A stretch of DNA of 64,000 nt from Chalciporus piperatus (lineage: Eukaryota > Basidiomycota > Agaricomycetes > Boletales > Boletaceae). Position numbers and translations under genes: made by a program. Each line of letters starts with the position of its first letter. The first letter of the stretch is position 1. The notes below the pieces were generated by a model. That model was not told where the DNA came from, searched no databases, and saw only the letters and a list, made by a program, of their open reading frames with translations. The DNA lies in contig JBBPTG010000075.1 in the NCBI GenBank assembly GCA_038093975.1, forward strand, positions 59,589 through 123,588, given 5' to 3'. Positions 45,417-58,052 of the stretch are shown here, one piece after another.

Positions 45417-46462
45417 TGAAGTTACCCAGTTGCTGTGTGCTGTTGTATAGCGTGTCTCGATCTCTCCCACTGTATGTAAAAGTGCGTTGCTCGAATGGGA
45501 GTTTGTTTCTTGGTTCTTCAAGTTTGGAATGTGTTTGATATCGAAGTTAATCATTGACTAAACTCATCCTTCACGCATACGCCCGTTTAGTCAATAATTA
45601 AATTTGGATTGATTTCCGAGAGAAGCATTGCAAACATCGTCAGCTTGAATATACACCAATCCGACATAACGACAATAACTTAAGTACCCTAGAACCAAGA
45701 CCGGTGATGTACGACACATGCTCTGATATGGACAGGAAGGCCAACTTATTTTTATTGGCTCCCATCTATCAGGAGTGGTGGTGATGGTCAATGTCAACGT
45801 TGGTCGCGGCCATTGACTCCGCGGCCAGGATATCAAATTGAAGAACATACCATGTATGCCAACCATCAGATTGATCCGTGAAAATTGATCCGTGCAGTGT
45901 TTATCAGTTGGCAAGGTCCCGACCATCAATCACGTGATGGCTTCTTCTGCAAAGTTACTTCTGCATGGTGCTCAGCCTGCAGCGCGCCGCCACACACAGT
46001 GATTCTACACAAACACAACTTCTGTATGGTGAATCCTCTCGCGGTCCACGGAGTTTGCGATCTGTGGCCTCGTCGCTTCTTTGGTGAGTCCGGGCCTTCT
46101 CGGACTCCCCTTCCCAGACCCGAAATGGTCTTTGAGATTGACTTTGAGATTTCGGTCGTCGTTTGTGGCCTCCCAGCAAGACTTGAAGGTATAAAGAGCC
46201 CAATAATGGCGCCCCGACCACTCATCTTACTTGTTCTACGCCCTCGCTCGTGGTCCTTGCGTGCTACATTTGTGCCACAGATTGCACCTTGTGAGATCTT
46301 CGAGTAAGCATTTGCGTCACCCAAAAGACTATGCACTGACATTTCGAACCGACAGGTTTCGTGTGCGGCCGTGCTCTGTAGTACCGCTGAGCGTTTCTGC
46401 ATCCGAGTAAGTTTTTTTGGTTTGTGTTCGTCGTTGATTGCTCAGCGCTCATCCCTTGAAGG
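45417..46462. other. Intergenic; nothing supported
   Basis: About 1 kb. Reading frames up to 158 codons occur on the minus strand (45926-46402), but I see no domain, repeat or intron pattern that makes them credible. Confidence 0.4.
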
Positions 46463-49400
46463 ATGACACGCCAGTCTCGCAACCGATCCAAGACCCCCGT
46501 GCCACCACCCTCTGATGACATGGATGACCCTGCTCACACCCAGATTGGTGGAGGTCGCCCCCAACAGTCTCAACTTGAAGCTCCAGAGGTGACTCCTACT
46601 CGACTACGCACTCGCATCAGGCCAACAGGACGTGACACCGGAGTCGTTCAACAGGCAGAGCGGCGTAGGGCTCGCATGTTGGACCAGGTCTCCCCCCCTC
46701 CCGTTGTCACCCCTGTCGTTGACAACGTCCCTGCCCCTCCTCCTGTGGTTGCTCCTGCCCCTCCTCCCGTCATCGCCCATGCCGGACCTTCTCTCATCGT
46801 CCCCGCTCCCCCAATTGATTGTGCCCCCGATGCCTCTGTCATCGTCCCTCCCACCATTCAGGATGCTCCAGCAGCACCATTGGCGAGTGACATTGACGCT
46901 AACATCAATCCCGTGTTACTTGCGGAGTCCTTGGCGTCGTCTCCAGCGTCATCTCAGGCTGCTCCCTTGTCCGCTCAACCATCTCTGCCCACCACACGAA
47001 TTATCCCCCCAACACCCTACAGTCCCGAGGACGCTAGTGTCCCTTTTGGGGATGATGGTCCCTCTCTTGAGGTTGATACCGAAGGAAGCGAACCACCAAC
47101 CCCCACGTCCGGTCGCCGACCTGCTGCGGTCAATAAAGTTCTCAGTGAAGGTTACGAGCAGCTGGAGAACGCTCTCACAAATATCGTCTCCCAAACGTCT
47201 CTGACACCCCAGCAAATTTTAGACGGCTGGTCTAAAACTCAAGGTCGCATCATGTACAGTACGAACCGCTGGAATTCGTATGCGAGATATCTTGCAAAAC
47301 ACGAAGAGCAAGAGCGCCGCAGACTTGACCTTTCTCCTGATATTCCGAGTACGTCATTTAAAGTCAGGTGATGGGACTCTTCGCTGACATGTTCAATGGC
47401 TGGTTCTAGTTACTCCATCGATTCGTCGTCAGCTTTACCAGAAATTCAAAGAAGACAACAGTGAGACTTGGCGGGAGATTCTAGAGATCCATGATATGAT
47501 GGAGATCTGTGATTTCTCGCCGCAGACAGTTGCGCAACGAGTTCAAACATTCAACAAAATGTGCAAGAGAGTGATTAGCATGGTTAGTCGTGTTCCATTT
47601 CTATAATATACCAGCTAATGCATTCGAGCAGCTTGAAATGACAGCCACAAAGCATGGTTTCGAGGCCGCGCTCGTGATGTGTGGCAAAACTGTTAATGAG
47701 GATGCCTCGCTTGGCTTTGCCCATACGACTGCTGGTGCCAAACAGGTAGACATCGCTGCCTAATGATCTCGAGTGATATAACTAACTTTCTGATAGTTTT
47801 TCGCCACTCGATGCCGTGCCGATGAACATACCATCATTGGACACCTCAAAGCACATGTCTAGTAAGCGCTTTATTTCTCCTGAGATATGTCCCTCACTAA
47901 AACCACTACAGTGATCAAGTCTCTCAAGAGATCGTCCGCGATTCCTTCGATGACGACGACGACAACCGTGTGAAGGAAAACCAGCCACCTCTTCCCCAAC
48001 ACTCGCGTGCCGCACAGCCGCCCCCTTCCCAAGCTGTGCCACCACCGCCTTCTTCCCGAGATACGCTCACTGTGCCACAAGCATCCTACGTCCCCCGATC
48101 AGGCTCGGTGGACAACGCAAGTGATAAAACTGATAAGTCCGCATCGAACGACGACATGCTGTCTTACATCAAGACTTCCATCACATCCCTCATCAGTAAG
48201 TCTTATCTCCAGATCATATTTACCCTTATTAACTTCAACGTTACAGGGGGCGCTGGTGGGGACTTGTCGAAGTTCAAGCCTGGGAACTTCCCATGGACTA
48301 CCTTGACAGCCATACTAGTTGACCAGGGCTTCGTGATGCGAGGTTGGCCTGCGTCTGTGCTGATGCCTGGTGAACCACGTGCCAACACTTCCAGGACGAA
48401 GGGCATCACTGTTCTCAAAAAGGCTGAGCAACGTGCGCTGTGCAATGCCTTCGAGAGCAAGCAAATTACTATAACCAGACTCGAAGGGAAAGCTGAGCGA
48501 AGTAAGTAGTCTGAGTTACCACGTACAAGATCTTTTACTGAGTTCCATTTAATTGCAGTGGCTCTTGTCTCTTCTGCGTCACCTGTAATAATTGGTGCGG
48601 CACCGCCGGCAGACAGTGGCCTCATGAAGGCGCAGCAGATCTATGCAGACGCCACGATCGATTTCGAGGGACCCGCATGCCTGCCTCCCAGCACAGCAGC
48701 AACACGAATCAAGCGCCCACGTGCTCGCCCCTTGTATGCCACTGCAGATGCCACTGCAGATGATCCTATCGTCATCAGTAGCGGTGATGACACCAATCCC
48801 CGACCTCGTATAATCAACATCAGCAGTGATGATTCCCAGGCCACGAAGGAGACCGCCGTGCCCAAGAAGACTGCTCGCACCAAGGCTCCAAAGAAGAAAA
48901 AGGCCAAGGTCGTCCCTATCGAGGACTCCTCCGACGATGAAGCTCGTGTGATGACGGGCACAGTCAAGCCCACTGGCTCTCAGGATGCCATCCTTTCAGG
49001 CGAAGATGAGGACTACCAAGATCCGGGACCCTCGCAGAAGCGCAAGGCCAACCAGTTGGAGACTGCTCGTCCATTGAAGAAACCCACACCAGGTCCCGAT
49101 TCTGTGAACAATGTTGCTCTCGCCAAGGGTAAAGAACCGCATGTCGATCAAAAAACACAGAATCTTCTGACCAGCAAATCCCGTGTTTACAAAAGCGCGG
49201 AGTTCGTGGACTCTGACTCGTCAGACAGCGGTGATGAACTTCCAGATATGCTCACCGTCAGAGGTAAAGTACCATTATTTCACTCTGGTTGCCTTATCAT
49301 TTATCATGATTCTAGCACTGAAGGGCTCGTCTCGAGTGGCAGAGTCAGACCCATTTGTCGTGCCGCCAACAACTCGAAACCACACCACCACGACAACCTC

Positions 49401-52400
49401 CGTTGTCTTCGAGTCCCCTTTCCCGCTCGTACCACCTATTGAACGACCGTCTTCCCCATCTCCGAAGCGACGCGAGCCTTTGGTGGCCCTCACGGAATCT
49501 CACAATCCTCGCCGCTCAGGCGGTGACAGTGCCCAATCCTCCACTGCGCGAGCTCCCCCAGCCGCCACGCCGATGGGAAGCCAGTTGGACGATGCTGCTG
49601 TCGCCGAGTCATTGGAAGCTAGTCTGCCCGCAGGCACTCGAGCCTCGGTCCCACCTGTCGCCCCTCCGACGTCAAACCTGCCTTCTGCTCGCCCAGGGTA
49701 TGTGGGAGGGAATCACGGCGGTGAATGGCTGGAACAACCCCGTCAACAGATCGGGGGAGGCATCAGCAACACTGCAAAAAGTCTGAAGTTACTGGAATGA
49801 CTGGATCAGTTAAATCAGTAGTCCAGTGGCCCAGTAACAAGTAGTTTCAGTAGTTTCAGTAGTTTCAGTAACCTAGTCACCCAGTCATCAAGTAGTTTCA
49901 GTAGTCTTAGTAACCCAGTGGCCTAGTGGCCCAGTCATCCAGTCATTTCAGTAGCTTCAGTAGCTCAGTCATTCAGTCATCCAGTAGTCTCAGTAGTCTC
50001 AGTCATCCAGCAGCCCAGTCATCCAGTCATCCAGTCATTTCAGTAGTCTCAGTAGCTCAGTCATCCAGTCATTCAGTCATTTCAGTGGGCTCATTAGTCC
50101 AGTGGCCAAGTGTTCCAGTTATCCAGTAGTTCCAGTAACCCAGCAGCCCAGTCATCAAGTTATCCAGTTACTTCAGTAGTCTTAGTAGCCCAGTCATCAA
50201 GTTATCCAGTTACTTCAGTAGTCTCAGTAGCCCAGTCATTCAGTCATTCAGTCATCCAGTAGTTCCAGTAACCCAGCATCCCAGTCATCCAGTCATCCAG
50301 TCATCCAGTAGTTCCAGTAACCCAGCAGCCCAGTCATCCAATCATCCAGTCACTTCAGTAGTCTCAGTAGCTCAGTAGCCCAGTGTTCCAGTCATCCAGT
50401 TATCTCAGTAGCCTAGTAGCCCAGTGCCCTAGTCATCCAGCAATCCAGTTGTCTCATTACTCCAGTCATACAGTATTCCAGTATTCCAGTAATCTAGTCA
50501 CTCAGTGGTTCAGTAATCCAGTCACTCCAGTCACTCCAGTCACATAAATCACATAAGTCACTCCAGTAATCCAGTCACTCCAGTTAATCCAGTCACTTCA
50601 GTAATCCAGTCACTCAGTGGTCCAGTAATCCAGTCACTCCAGTCACTCCAGTCACTCCAGTCACTCCAGTCACTCCAGTAATCCAGTCACCTCAGTAATC
50701 CAGTCACTCCAGTAATCCAGTCATCCTGTGGTCCAGTAATCCAGTCACTTCAGTCACACCAGTCATACCAGTTATCCAGTTACCCAGCCCTCAGCTCACC
50801 CAATCACTCCAGTACTACTCAGTCATCTAATAGAGTCATTCTAATTAGTGACATTTTATAATCATTCATAGGATGGATTATAGCTAAAGTCCACAAAAAT
50901 GTGTACTAAAAGTGTAGTTAACAATGTGGGAAAGGGTATTAGGATTGAGTGTAGTGAAGTGTACAAAAAAGCGTAGTAAAAGTGTAGTTACAAGTGTGGG
51001 AAAGTATAGCTAGATTGAGTGAGCAAAATGTACAAAAAAAGTGTAGTAAAAGTGTAGTAAAAGTGTGGGAAAGTGTAGCTAGATTGAGTGTAGCTAAAGT
51101 GTACAAAAAAGCGTAGTAAAAGTGTAGTCAAGAGTGTGGGAAAGTATAGCTAGATTGAGTGTAGCAAAAGTGTACAAAAAAGCGTAGTAAAAGTGTAGTG
51201 AAATGTGTGGGAAAGTGTGTAGTGATAGAGTGTAGCTAACATGTACAAAAAAGCGTACTAAAAGTGTAGTTACAAGTGTAGTGATTGAGTGTAGCAAAGT
51301 GTTACAAAAAAGCGTAGTAAAACTTGAATCAAATGTGTAGGAAAGTGTAGCTAGATTGAGTGTAGCAATAGTGTACAAAATGCGTAGTAAATGTGTAGTT
51401 ACAAGTGTGGGAAACTGTGGCTAGACTCAGTGTAGCAAAAGTGTAAAAAAAGCGTAGTAAATGTGTAGTTACAAGTGTGGGAAAGTGTATTAGGTTAGAG
51501 TGTAGCAAAAGTGTACAAAAAAGCGCAGTAAGTGTGTAGTTAAAAGTGTAGCAAAGTATGTGGAGATCAAACCTATTGAAAGTGTACAAAAAGGCATACA
51601 CAAGTGTACAAAAAATATGGTAGCTATCTAGTGTAGGAGATCCTAATAAAGTGTGGCTACATTTCCCTAATGCTCGGACTTGACAAAAAATCCGCGCGAA
51701 AAAGTCACGTGACCAAGTTGAACTTGCCGCGCCACTTCTTCGAGTCTGTCTCACACCACTACACCACACCTCAACAACAACAGCAACATGGCCGGCGAGG
51801 GCTCAACAGCCCTGCCGGCAATGCAAAGTGAGTTTCTACTCACTCACTGACCCACCCACTCATCTCACCAACAGCCACTCGAGTCTCCCCCACCCCCACC
51901 ACCACCTCCGAGTCACCTTAACACCAACTCGAACAACACGGCCGGCGAGGGCTCAACAGCCCCGCCGGCCTTACTAGGTGAGTTTCCACTCCCCCACCAC
52001 CACATCCTCACCTCGAACATGCTACATAGCTGCTCGTGCCCCACCACCACCTCCCACCTTCAACACCCACTCGAACACGGCCGGCGAGGGCTCAACAGCC
52101 CCGCCGGCCTCACTAGGTGAGTTTTCACTTACCCACCACCACATCCTCACCTCGAACATGCTACATAGCTGCTCGTGCCCCACCACCACCTCCCACCTTC
52201 AACACCCACTCGAACACGGCCGGCGAGGGCTCAACAGCCCCGCCGGCCTCACTAGGTGAGTTTTCACTTACCCACCACCACATCCTCACCTCGAACATGA
52301 TACATAGCCACTCGTGCCCCACCACCACTTCCCACTGTAGCACCATACATGTACTAGTTAGACAGATATATTTCACATTTTTCCTGAACTCCTGAACTAC

Positions 52401-53227
52401 ATAAAGTGTGAAATAATTGTAAAATATAGTGAAATAGTAATTGGGTACTGGATTGCTGAACCCCTGAGTGGCTGGGTTACTGGAGTGACTGGATTACTGG
52501 ACCCCTGAGTGGCTGGGTTACTGGAGTGACTGGATTACTGGACCCCTGAGTGGCTGGGTTACTGGAGTGACTGGATGACTAGGATGACTGTATAACTGGA
52601 CTGGCTGGATTACTGAAGTGACTGGATGACTGGATTGACTGGACCACTGGACCACTGGACTACTGAAATGACTGGATAACTGGATAACTGGATAACTGGA
52701 TAACTGAGACTACTGAAATGACTGGATGACTGGATGACTGGGCCACTGAGACAACTGAAATGTCTTCATGACTGGGCTAATGAACTAATGAGATTACTGA
52801 AATGACTGGCTGACTGGATGACTGGGCAACTGAGCAACTGGCGTACTGGTTTAACTGATCCAGTCATTCCAGTAACTTCAGACTTTTTGCAGTGTTGCTG
52901 ATGGGCTACCCATATCAAGCTCAGGGCCCTTACTATCACTACCCCGGTGAGGGTAGTATGATGATACCTCAGCATCGATACCACAATGCAGCGGGGTTGT
53001 ATCCTGATGAGGTCTACCACGGAGACCATCGAGGAGCGTATGGTGGCTTCCATCCTCACGACCCTTTGCTCGGCGGCCCGAACATGTTCTCAGACGGACG
53101 GAGAAGCGTCCCTCGTTATCCGAGCCCATACCACGACCCCCGTCACCTTGGCCCAGCTCCCCCTCCTCGTACCTCTCGCAGCCCATCGTTCTCCGAGGTG
53201 CATCACTCGCAGCGCCCTTCTGTGTGA
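46463..53227 (+). pseudogene. KDZ-associated companion gene, interrupted by element copy C
   Basis: Eight exons: 46463-47348, 47410-47582, 47632-47745, 47797-47861, 47912-48195, 48247-48501, 48559-49263, 49316 on. The last is cut at 49760 by a 3.1 kb element and resumes at 52906 (stop 53225-53227). Counting GG once restores the frame (IGGG then YPYQAQGPYYHY), giving 1,082 aa. The centre has an ordered block (ETWREILEIHDMMEICDF, CGKTVNEDASLGFAHT, FFATRCRADEHTIIGHLKAH). Both ends are Pro/Ser-rich, with VISSGDD and IINISSDDS motifs like SUMO-interaction motifs and a KKTARTKAPKKKK basic patch. Known to me only as an unnamed family near agaricomycete transposons. As it stands, translation would enter the element and stop near 49797. 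Confidence 0.75.
49761..52903. mobile_element. 3.1 kb TIR element, copy C (TSD GG)
   Basis: Same 54 bp ends and block order as copy B, same orientation. GG flanks both ends (49759-49760, 52904-52905). Removing it and one GG restores an exon, which fixes the ends exactly. Differs from B by scattered substitutions and an added CAGTCATCC unit near 50285; slightly older or separately copied. Confidence 0.92.
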
Positions 53228-54575
53228 TCTGTCCTCCGTTTTTGGTCAAGTCTCTATGAGACCTGTGTGCCTCTTCTTGCCTTCGTGTTATCCGTCTGTG
53301 CTGTTGTCCGCATGTCTTGGTCAGGTGTCTGCTTGTCTCCGTGCCGTTACTCCTTGTTCCATGTTTTCTTGTTGTCTTGTGCTCATTCCGAAAGGTACTT
53401 AGCATTTATGATTGAAATATTAAGTTCATATCAATTTATTGCTTGATATTGAGATCACAATCGAGAAAAACACCGGTACTACATGCCTACGAGGGACTTT
53501 GAAAAGGAAAACAAACATACCGCTCCGTGCGTGAACCAGAGAGAAGACGCGCCAACGAAAGACATACCTTGAAAAAAGGAAGGACCAGAAAAACATACCA
53601 GCTCCGCGAGAGAACCAGAGAGAAGACACGGTGGCAGAAGACGCGCCAACGGAGGGGCGTGAAAATCATTCCACCGAGATCCATACCTCGAAAAGGAAGG
53701 ACGAAAAAAACCGTGACATACCAGTTCCGCGCATGAAGAGAGCAGATGCGCCAAAAATGAGGGACATACCTTGAGAGACAAAAAAAAAGGGAAAACACAG
53801 AGAACGAGAGAGTAGACATACCACAATCAAGAACGTACCTTGAGGCAACTTGGATGTCATGCAGGCACGACGAGGTGTGAAAATAAAATGGAAAACTGGG
53901 ATGAAAACTTACCGGCGTATTCACGCGCAAACAAATTAGAGACACACCATGTGGAAAATGAACGAGCCTCGGATGTGCCAACGAGGCTCGAAAAAAAAGG
54001 AAAACATAGCCATACCGGCGGCTCGCGGTGCTCCGCGCGCGAACATAGAACGGGCATTCCGACATCAAGTCCAGATCTCGAATAAGAAACCCTCTCGAAC
54101 AGGACATACGGGACAGATTGACTGTTGACGTGCACTGAACGGGGTCCGACAGAGCCTCGAGGGTGGCATGTTAGTGGTCCTCTGGAGGACGCGTAAGCCT
54201 CGCACGGGACCACTCGAGTGACACGCTGGATGTCCTTGGGAGGCCGTCGAACAGCAGGGGCCTCTATTTGGAACACTATGGAGCCCGTGGTGGGTAGTTG
54301 GGTCTCAGAGATCTATTACTGATAGTGGGCGAAATGGATCTGTAAGGGCGTGGGAAGTTCCAAAAAGTGGTGCCAAGGGTGGACTGAACCACGCCCGTTA
54401 TACATTCTACATGGTACTCGGTGCTTTATTTTCGAGATTTGCTTTTCAAATAATTTACAGACACAAAATGAGCGTTTTTTCATTGGCTCCAGCTCACATG
54501 ACTCTGGGAATCCGCGCTGCCTCCAAGATTTTCACGGATTTTACCAGACCGTCTATCGCAAAAAGTCGGTGAGTT
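53228..54575. repeat. Diverged tandem repeats, non-coding
   Basis: About 53500-53860 repeats a unit of roughly 65-100 bp built from GACATACC, TCCGCG, GAACCAGAGAGAAGAC and GCGCCAACGAA, in at least four diverged copies. The rest holds no gene that I can support. The minus-strand frames here are Arg/Ser/Phe-rich shadows of the repeat. Confidence 0.5.
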
Positions 54576-54864
54576 GAACTTTCCGAACATCCGAAATTCC
54601 GAGCATTTCCGAACGTCCGAGTATCGTCCAGACACTTCCATAAATGGAAGTCAACGCTCGGTGTCTCATATACTACACCGCCAGGATACACCTAATCTAC
54701 ACTACAATGCAAATTTATGCTACAATGCGACACAATGAAAAATGGACTCGGGCTACAATGTCAAATGAAAGGGAAACACAAATGGTGGGAATAGTTACGT
54801 TGCTGCGAGAGGTCACGACAGTTGCAACGCCGCCCCCGACGACGGCGCTGACGGTGAAACAAGC

Positions 54865-55659
54865 TCAACGGGTACCCGCCGCCTGCTTCATGAACGACTC
54901 CCATGTCCCATGCTCTGACCGCCCATAGTCAATATACTGCTCGCGAAGCCTGTGGTTCTCTTGCGCTTCCCAGATCTTTCGTGTTCGCTTGAATGTCAAC
55001 GAAGGGTAGCGAATCCCAAACATGTCCTCGAAGAGGGAGGCCGTGTTGCCCTGGTGACCGAGTAGGCGCGACAATCGGATACATTGGGCAATATCGCAGA
55101 CGTGAAAATCTGTCGGCCAGATGCGAACATCCTCGACAATGATAGGGTCCATGAAGGAGTCTCTGTGACAGCGAATACAACTCTTGCCTCCCAATTTGAT
55201 GATGGGGTGGACGGGGGGAGGGTCAATGTTGTCTGTGAATATGTCGGATGTGGAATCCGTAAGCGAGATGACAGATGGGGATCGATGACTGGCTCGCGCA
55301 GCCCCGATGAGAGGTCCTGTGTTGTCTGTGTCCGAGTCAGGCGCAGAATCTGTGAGCGAGATGACAGATGGGGATCGGCGACTGGCTCGTGCAGCCCCGA
55401 CGAGAGGTCCTGTGTTGTCTGTGTCCAAGTCAGGCGCAGAATCTGTGAGCGAGATGACAGATGGGGATCGGCGACTGGCTCGCGCAGCCCCGACGAGAGG
55501 TCCTGTGTTGTCTGTGTCCAAGTCGGGTGAAGAATCTGTGAGCGAGATGACGGACTCGGACAGAGAGCGATCAGCCTGCGCAGCTCCAACGAGAGGGCCT
55601 GTGTTGTGGGGCCCAGTGGAAATTGAGGGTGCAGGAACAGGAGGTCTGAGTCCTCGCAT
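54865..55659 (-). CDS. Repeat protein with SUMO-interaction-like motifs
   Basis: 264 aa from the first ATG (55657-55659); the frame stays open upstream to 55797, so an earlier exon is possible. Five repeats of about 31 residues carry NTGPLVGAARASRRSP and SVISLTDSAPD. VISLTDS with following acidic residues fits the SUMO-interaction consensus. The C-terminal third is ordered-looking, with C-x2-C (SCIRCHRD) and CDIAQC, LFEDMFGIRYPSLTF and REQYIDYGRSEHGTWESF. Not a family I recognise. Opposite strand to the GRF gene. Intronless in this span. Confidence 0.6.
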   Translation of the reverse strand: MRGLRPPVPAPSISTGPHNTGPLVGAAQADRSLSESVISLTDSSPDLDTDNTGPLVGAARASRRSPSVISLTDSAPDLDTDNTGPLVGAARASRRSPSVISLTDSAPDSDTDNTGPLIGAARASHRSPSVISLTDSTSDIFTDNIDPPPVHPIIKLGGKSCIRCHRDSFMDPIIVEDVRIWPTDFHVCDIAQCIRLSRLLGHQGNTASLFEDMFGIRYPSLTFKRTRKIWEAQENHRLREQYIDYGRSEHGTWESFMKQAAGTR

Positions 55660-56730
55660 AGCACCCAGCGGTGGTCTCTGAAGTGCCTTGCTTGGCCATG
55701 GAGGGAGGGACAAGCTTCTGGGAAAGAGATGTGCGGCATGAGTTAGATCTGAGCAAGGGGAAGGTTGTCCAATCAGCAAGGAAGATCTGATAGACAACAG
55801 CGCAACAGGAAACTACCAGTCATTTTTGTGCGCGCGGTTGTTTAGAGTGATGTCCAGGATCTCCTGCTAGTGTGTTAAGTGCCCGCCGTGCCCGCCAAAT
55901 GTGGTGAGACATCACACATACCTTGTATGAAAACAGGATCTGCTTGATATGCTCAGAATGCTGCAGCAAGAGTAGAAGTGAGAGAGTTTAAGAGCGGGCA
56001 GAGAGCAGAAGAACAGTCACTGATGAGCGTCGACCACATTCCATTTTTGGATGCTTTGTCATCAGATCATTAATTGTATTAGTCTGTATCTTAGACAACA
56101 CAAAACACCATACTAGTGCAGCCTTCGCTGGCTCTGAGCCCGTATTCGCAAATCCACCTGGTCCCTCATCTTCTTCTCCCCTTGTCCGTTCACAGGGTTC
56201 ATTATGCGGCATCCATGCTCCCACCATTTCAACCCTATTCCTCCTCCCGCCACTCGTTCTGCAGCAAAGACGCCGACATGCAAGTCTTGCAACGACTACT
56301 CTGATGAAGACTTCCAGCCAGCGATTACCACCGGAAACACAACCGATGTGCACCGTGAGACCATTCATTGTCAATGTATCAAGTCTGAGCAGAGGTGTCG
56401 TGTTGAGCTTCGAACATCATGTACCTCGAGATGACCGCTAATGAGGTTCAATGACTCTGCACCATCCTCCTCGTAGCTTCCCGGTTTCAACCACAACGTG
56501 AAGGCAGCAGTGTCAGTCGCAAATCCGAGTCAACGACCACTCTGACGAAGACTTCCAGCCAGCGATTACCACCGGAAACACAACCAGTGTGCGCCGTGAC
56601 TCGTGAGAGATGACCGCTCAGCAACTTCAGGCGACTCAGAGGTTGCAACAGCCCGAGAATGAGGTTCAATGACTCTGCCCGTGAGTATTCTCTTCTACTA
56701 TAACATCAATTCAATGATTCTCTAGTGTCA
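55660..56730. repeat. Spacer with a 239 bp duplication
   Basis: CTTCCAGCCAGCGATTACCA and the following 30 bp occur at about 56310 and again at about 56549, with a few changes; ACTCTGAYGAAGACTT precedes both. A 76-codon frame at 56204-56434 spans one copy, but nothing identifies it. Confidence 0.5.
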
Positions 56731-56736
56731 ACGAGG

Positions 56737-57030
56737 CGCTGATGTGCCTTCACGGCAATGCTCAAGAATCTAAGCCGAGATGCCACCAAGTTGTCCTTCG
56801 TGATCTCTGCTGGTTTCGGTATGACCGAGACTTGGTATGTGCACAGTTCTATCCGAGTATGCACTATACTAATCGGTTCTGAACCGAAGTACGAGTTCTT
56901 AGAGCTGGGCACTCCTTTCACAGGAGGCGAGATCCGTATCGTTGATCCTGAGCTCGTGGTGGCTCAGTCAGGCTTGTGGGTCTCGGTTGATGGGAGGTTG
57001 ACATGGCACCGACGCAAGACTGCAGAGCAG
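56737..57030 (+). pseudogene. AMP-binding (adenylate-forming) enzyme fragment
   Basis: A short frame encodes FVISAGFGMTET, then, after intron-like sequence, YEFLELGTPFTGGEIRIVDP. These match the fungal acyl-AMP/NRPS-like motifs GMTET and LGTP-PG-E-RIVD. No other part of such an enzyme is nearby, and the two pieces do not join cleanly in phase, so this is a stray decayed exon pair. Confidence 0.5.
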
Positions 57031-57631
57031 TCTGAGGTGCTTGGATATGCCCTCACGCGAACGGCGAGCTTGTCTCGTTGTGCCTGCACGTCTGGTCCAC
57101 GAACGAACCGACTGATCACCGCTTGCTTCACGACCCCTCCCCTCCCCCTCCATCCTCGCAGCAAGTATCGGCGAGACGTCAACGATTCTCTTGTTGCGCT
57201 TGCGCTGCTACCTCATGGACAGCATCCCTCAAAAAGGCAATCCAGCAGTCGATCATTCTGGGCCCAGGCCTGTCTAGCCTGGTCTGTCTCAGCCTGATGG
57301 CGTCATTGCTGCTTATGACGCCATTGTCATCCTCCTCCATTTCCATTTCCAGCCATTGCAATACTCAAGCCTCGCAGTATATAAAGGTCCCCTCACTGTT
57401 CCCGCCTGCAATCGCTTCGTTTCTCCCTTCCCTTCACCATTCCTGCTCTCTCCCAGCTTCATTGCTGCCCGCCCTCTTTATGCCCTCTCCCTTTATGTCA
57501 TCCTAATACCCATTTGCAGCCTGCCCCCTTGACGCCTCTTCACACTCGCCCTCAGCATTCGCGCCATCGCTCGCTCAATACCTCACCGCCAGCCTTCACT
57601 CGCCACCCACCCCTCGCTACGGCCCGCCCCC

Positions 57632-57877
57632 TTCACACCTCTTCACACCCACCATCCGAGTCAGCATTCACGCCATCGCTCGCCGCTACGAGTCTTCTCA
57701 CCTCCCGCTCAACTTCACACCTCTTCACACCCACCATTCGAGTCAGCATTCGCGCCATCGCTCGCCGCTACGAGTCTTCTCACCTCCCGCTCAACTTCAC
57801 ACCTCTTCACACCCACCATTCGAGTCAGCATTCGCGCCATCGCTCGCCGCTACGAGTCTTCTCACCTCCCGCTCAAC
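57632..57877 (+). repeat. Three 82 bp tandem units
   Basis: Starts at 57632, 57714 and 57796; the unit begins TTCACACCTCTTCACACCCA and ends with CTCCCGCTCAAC. Units two and three appear identical; unit one differs at two sites. A degraded fourth copy lies before it (about 57530-57610). 82 is not a multiple of three, so it is not coding. It lies 175 bp before the GRF gene ATG. Confidence 0.88.
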
Positions 57878-58052
57878 GCTCATCTATTCATGCGTCACTC
57901 CAACTGCATCGCTGTCATGTATGTTCTGACACTCTCTTTCAATCTCATGTAAGTTGCCGTCGGTGTCTCAAATCCCCACTGCATTTAACGAGTTTCCACT
58001 CTCCAGCCACTATGCTTACAGGCCTCGTTGGCCAGTGTTCATACACAGGACG

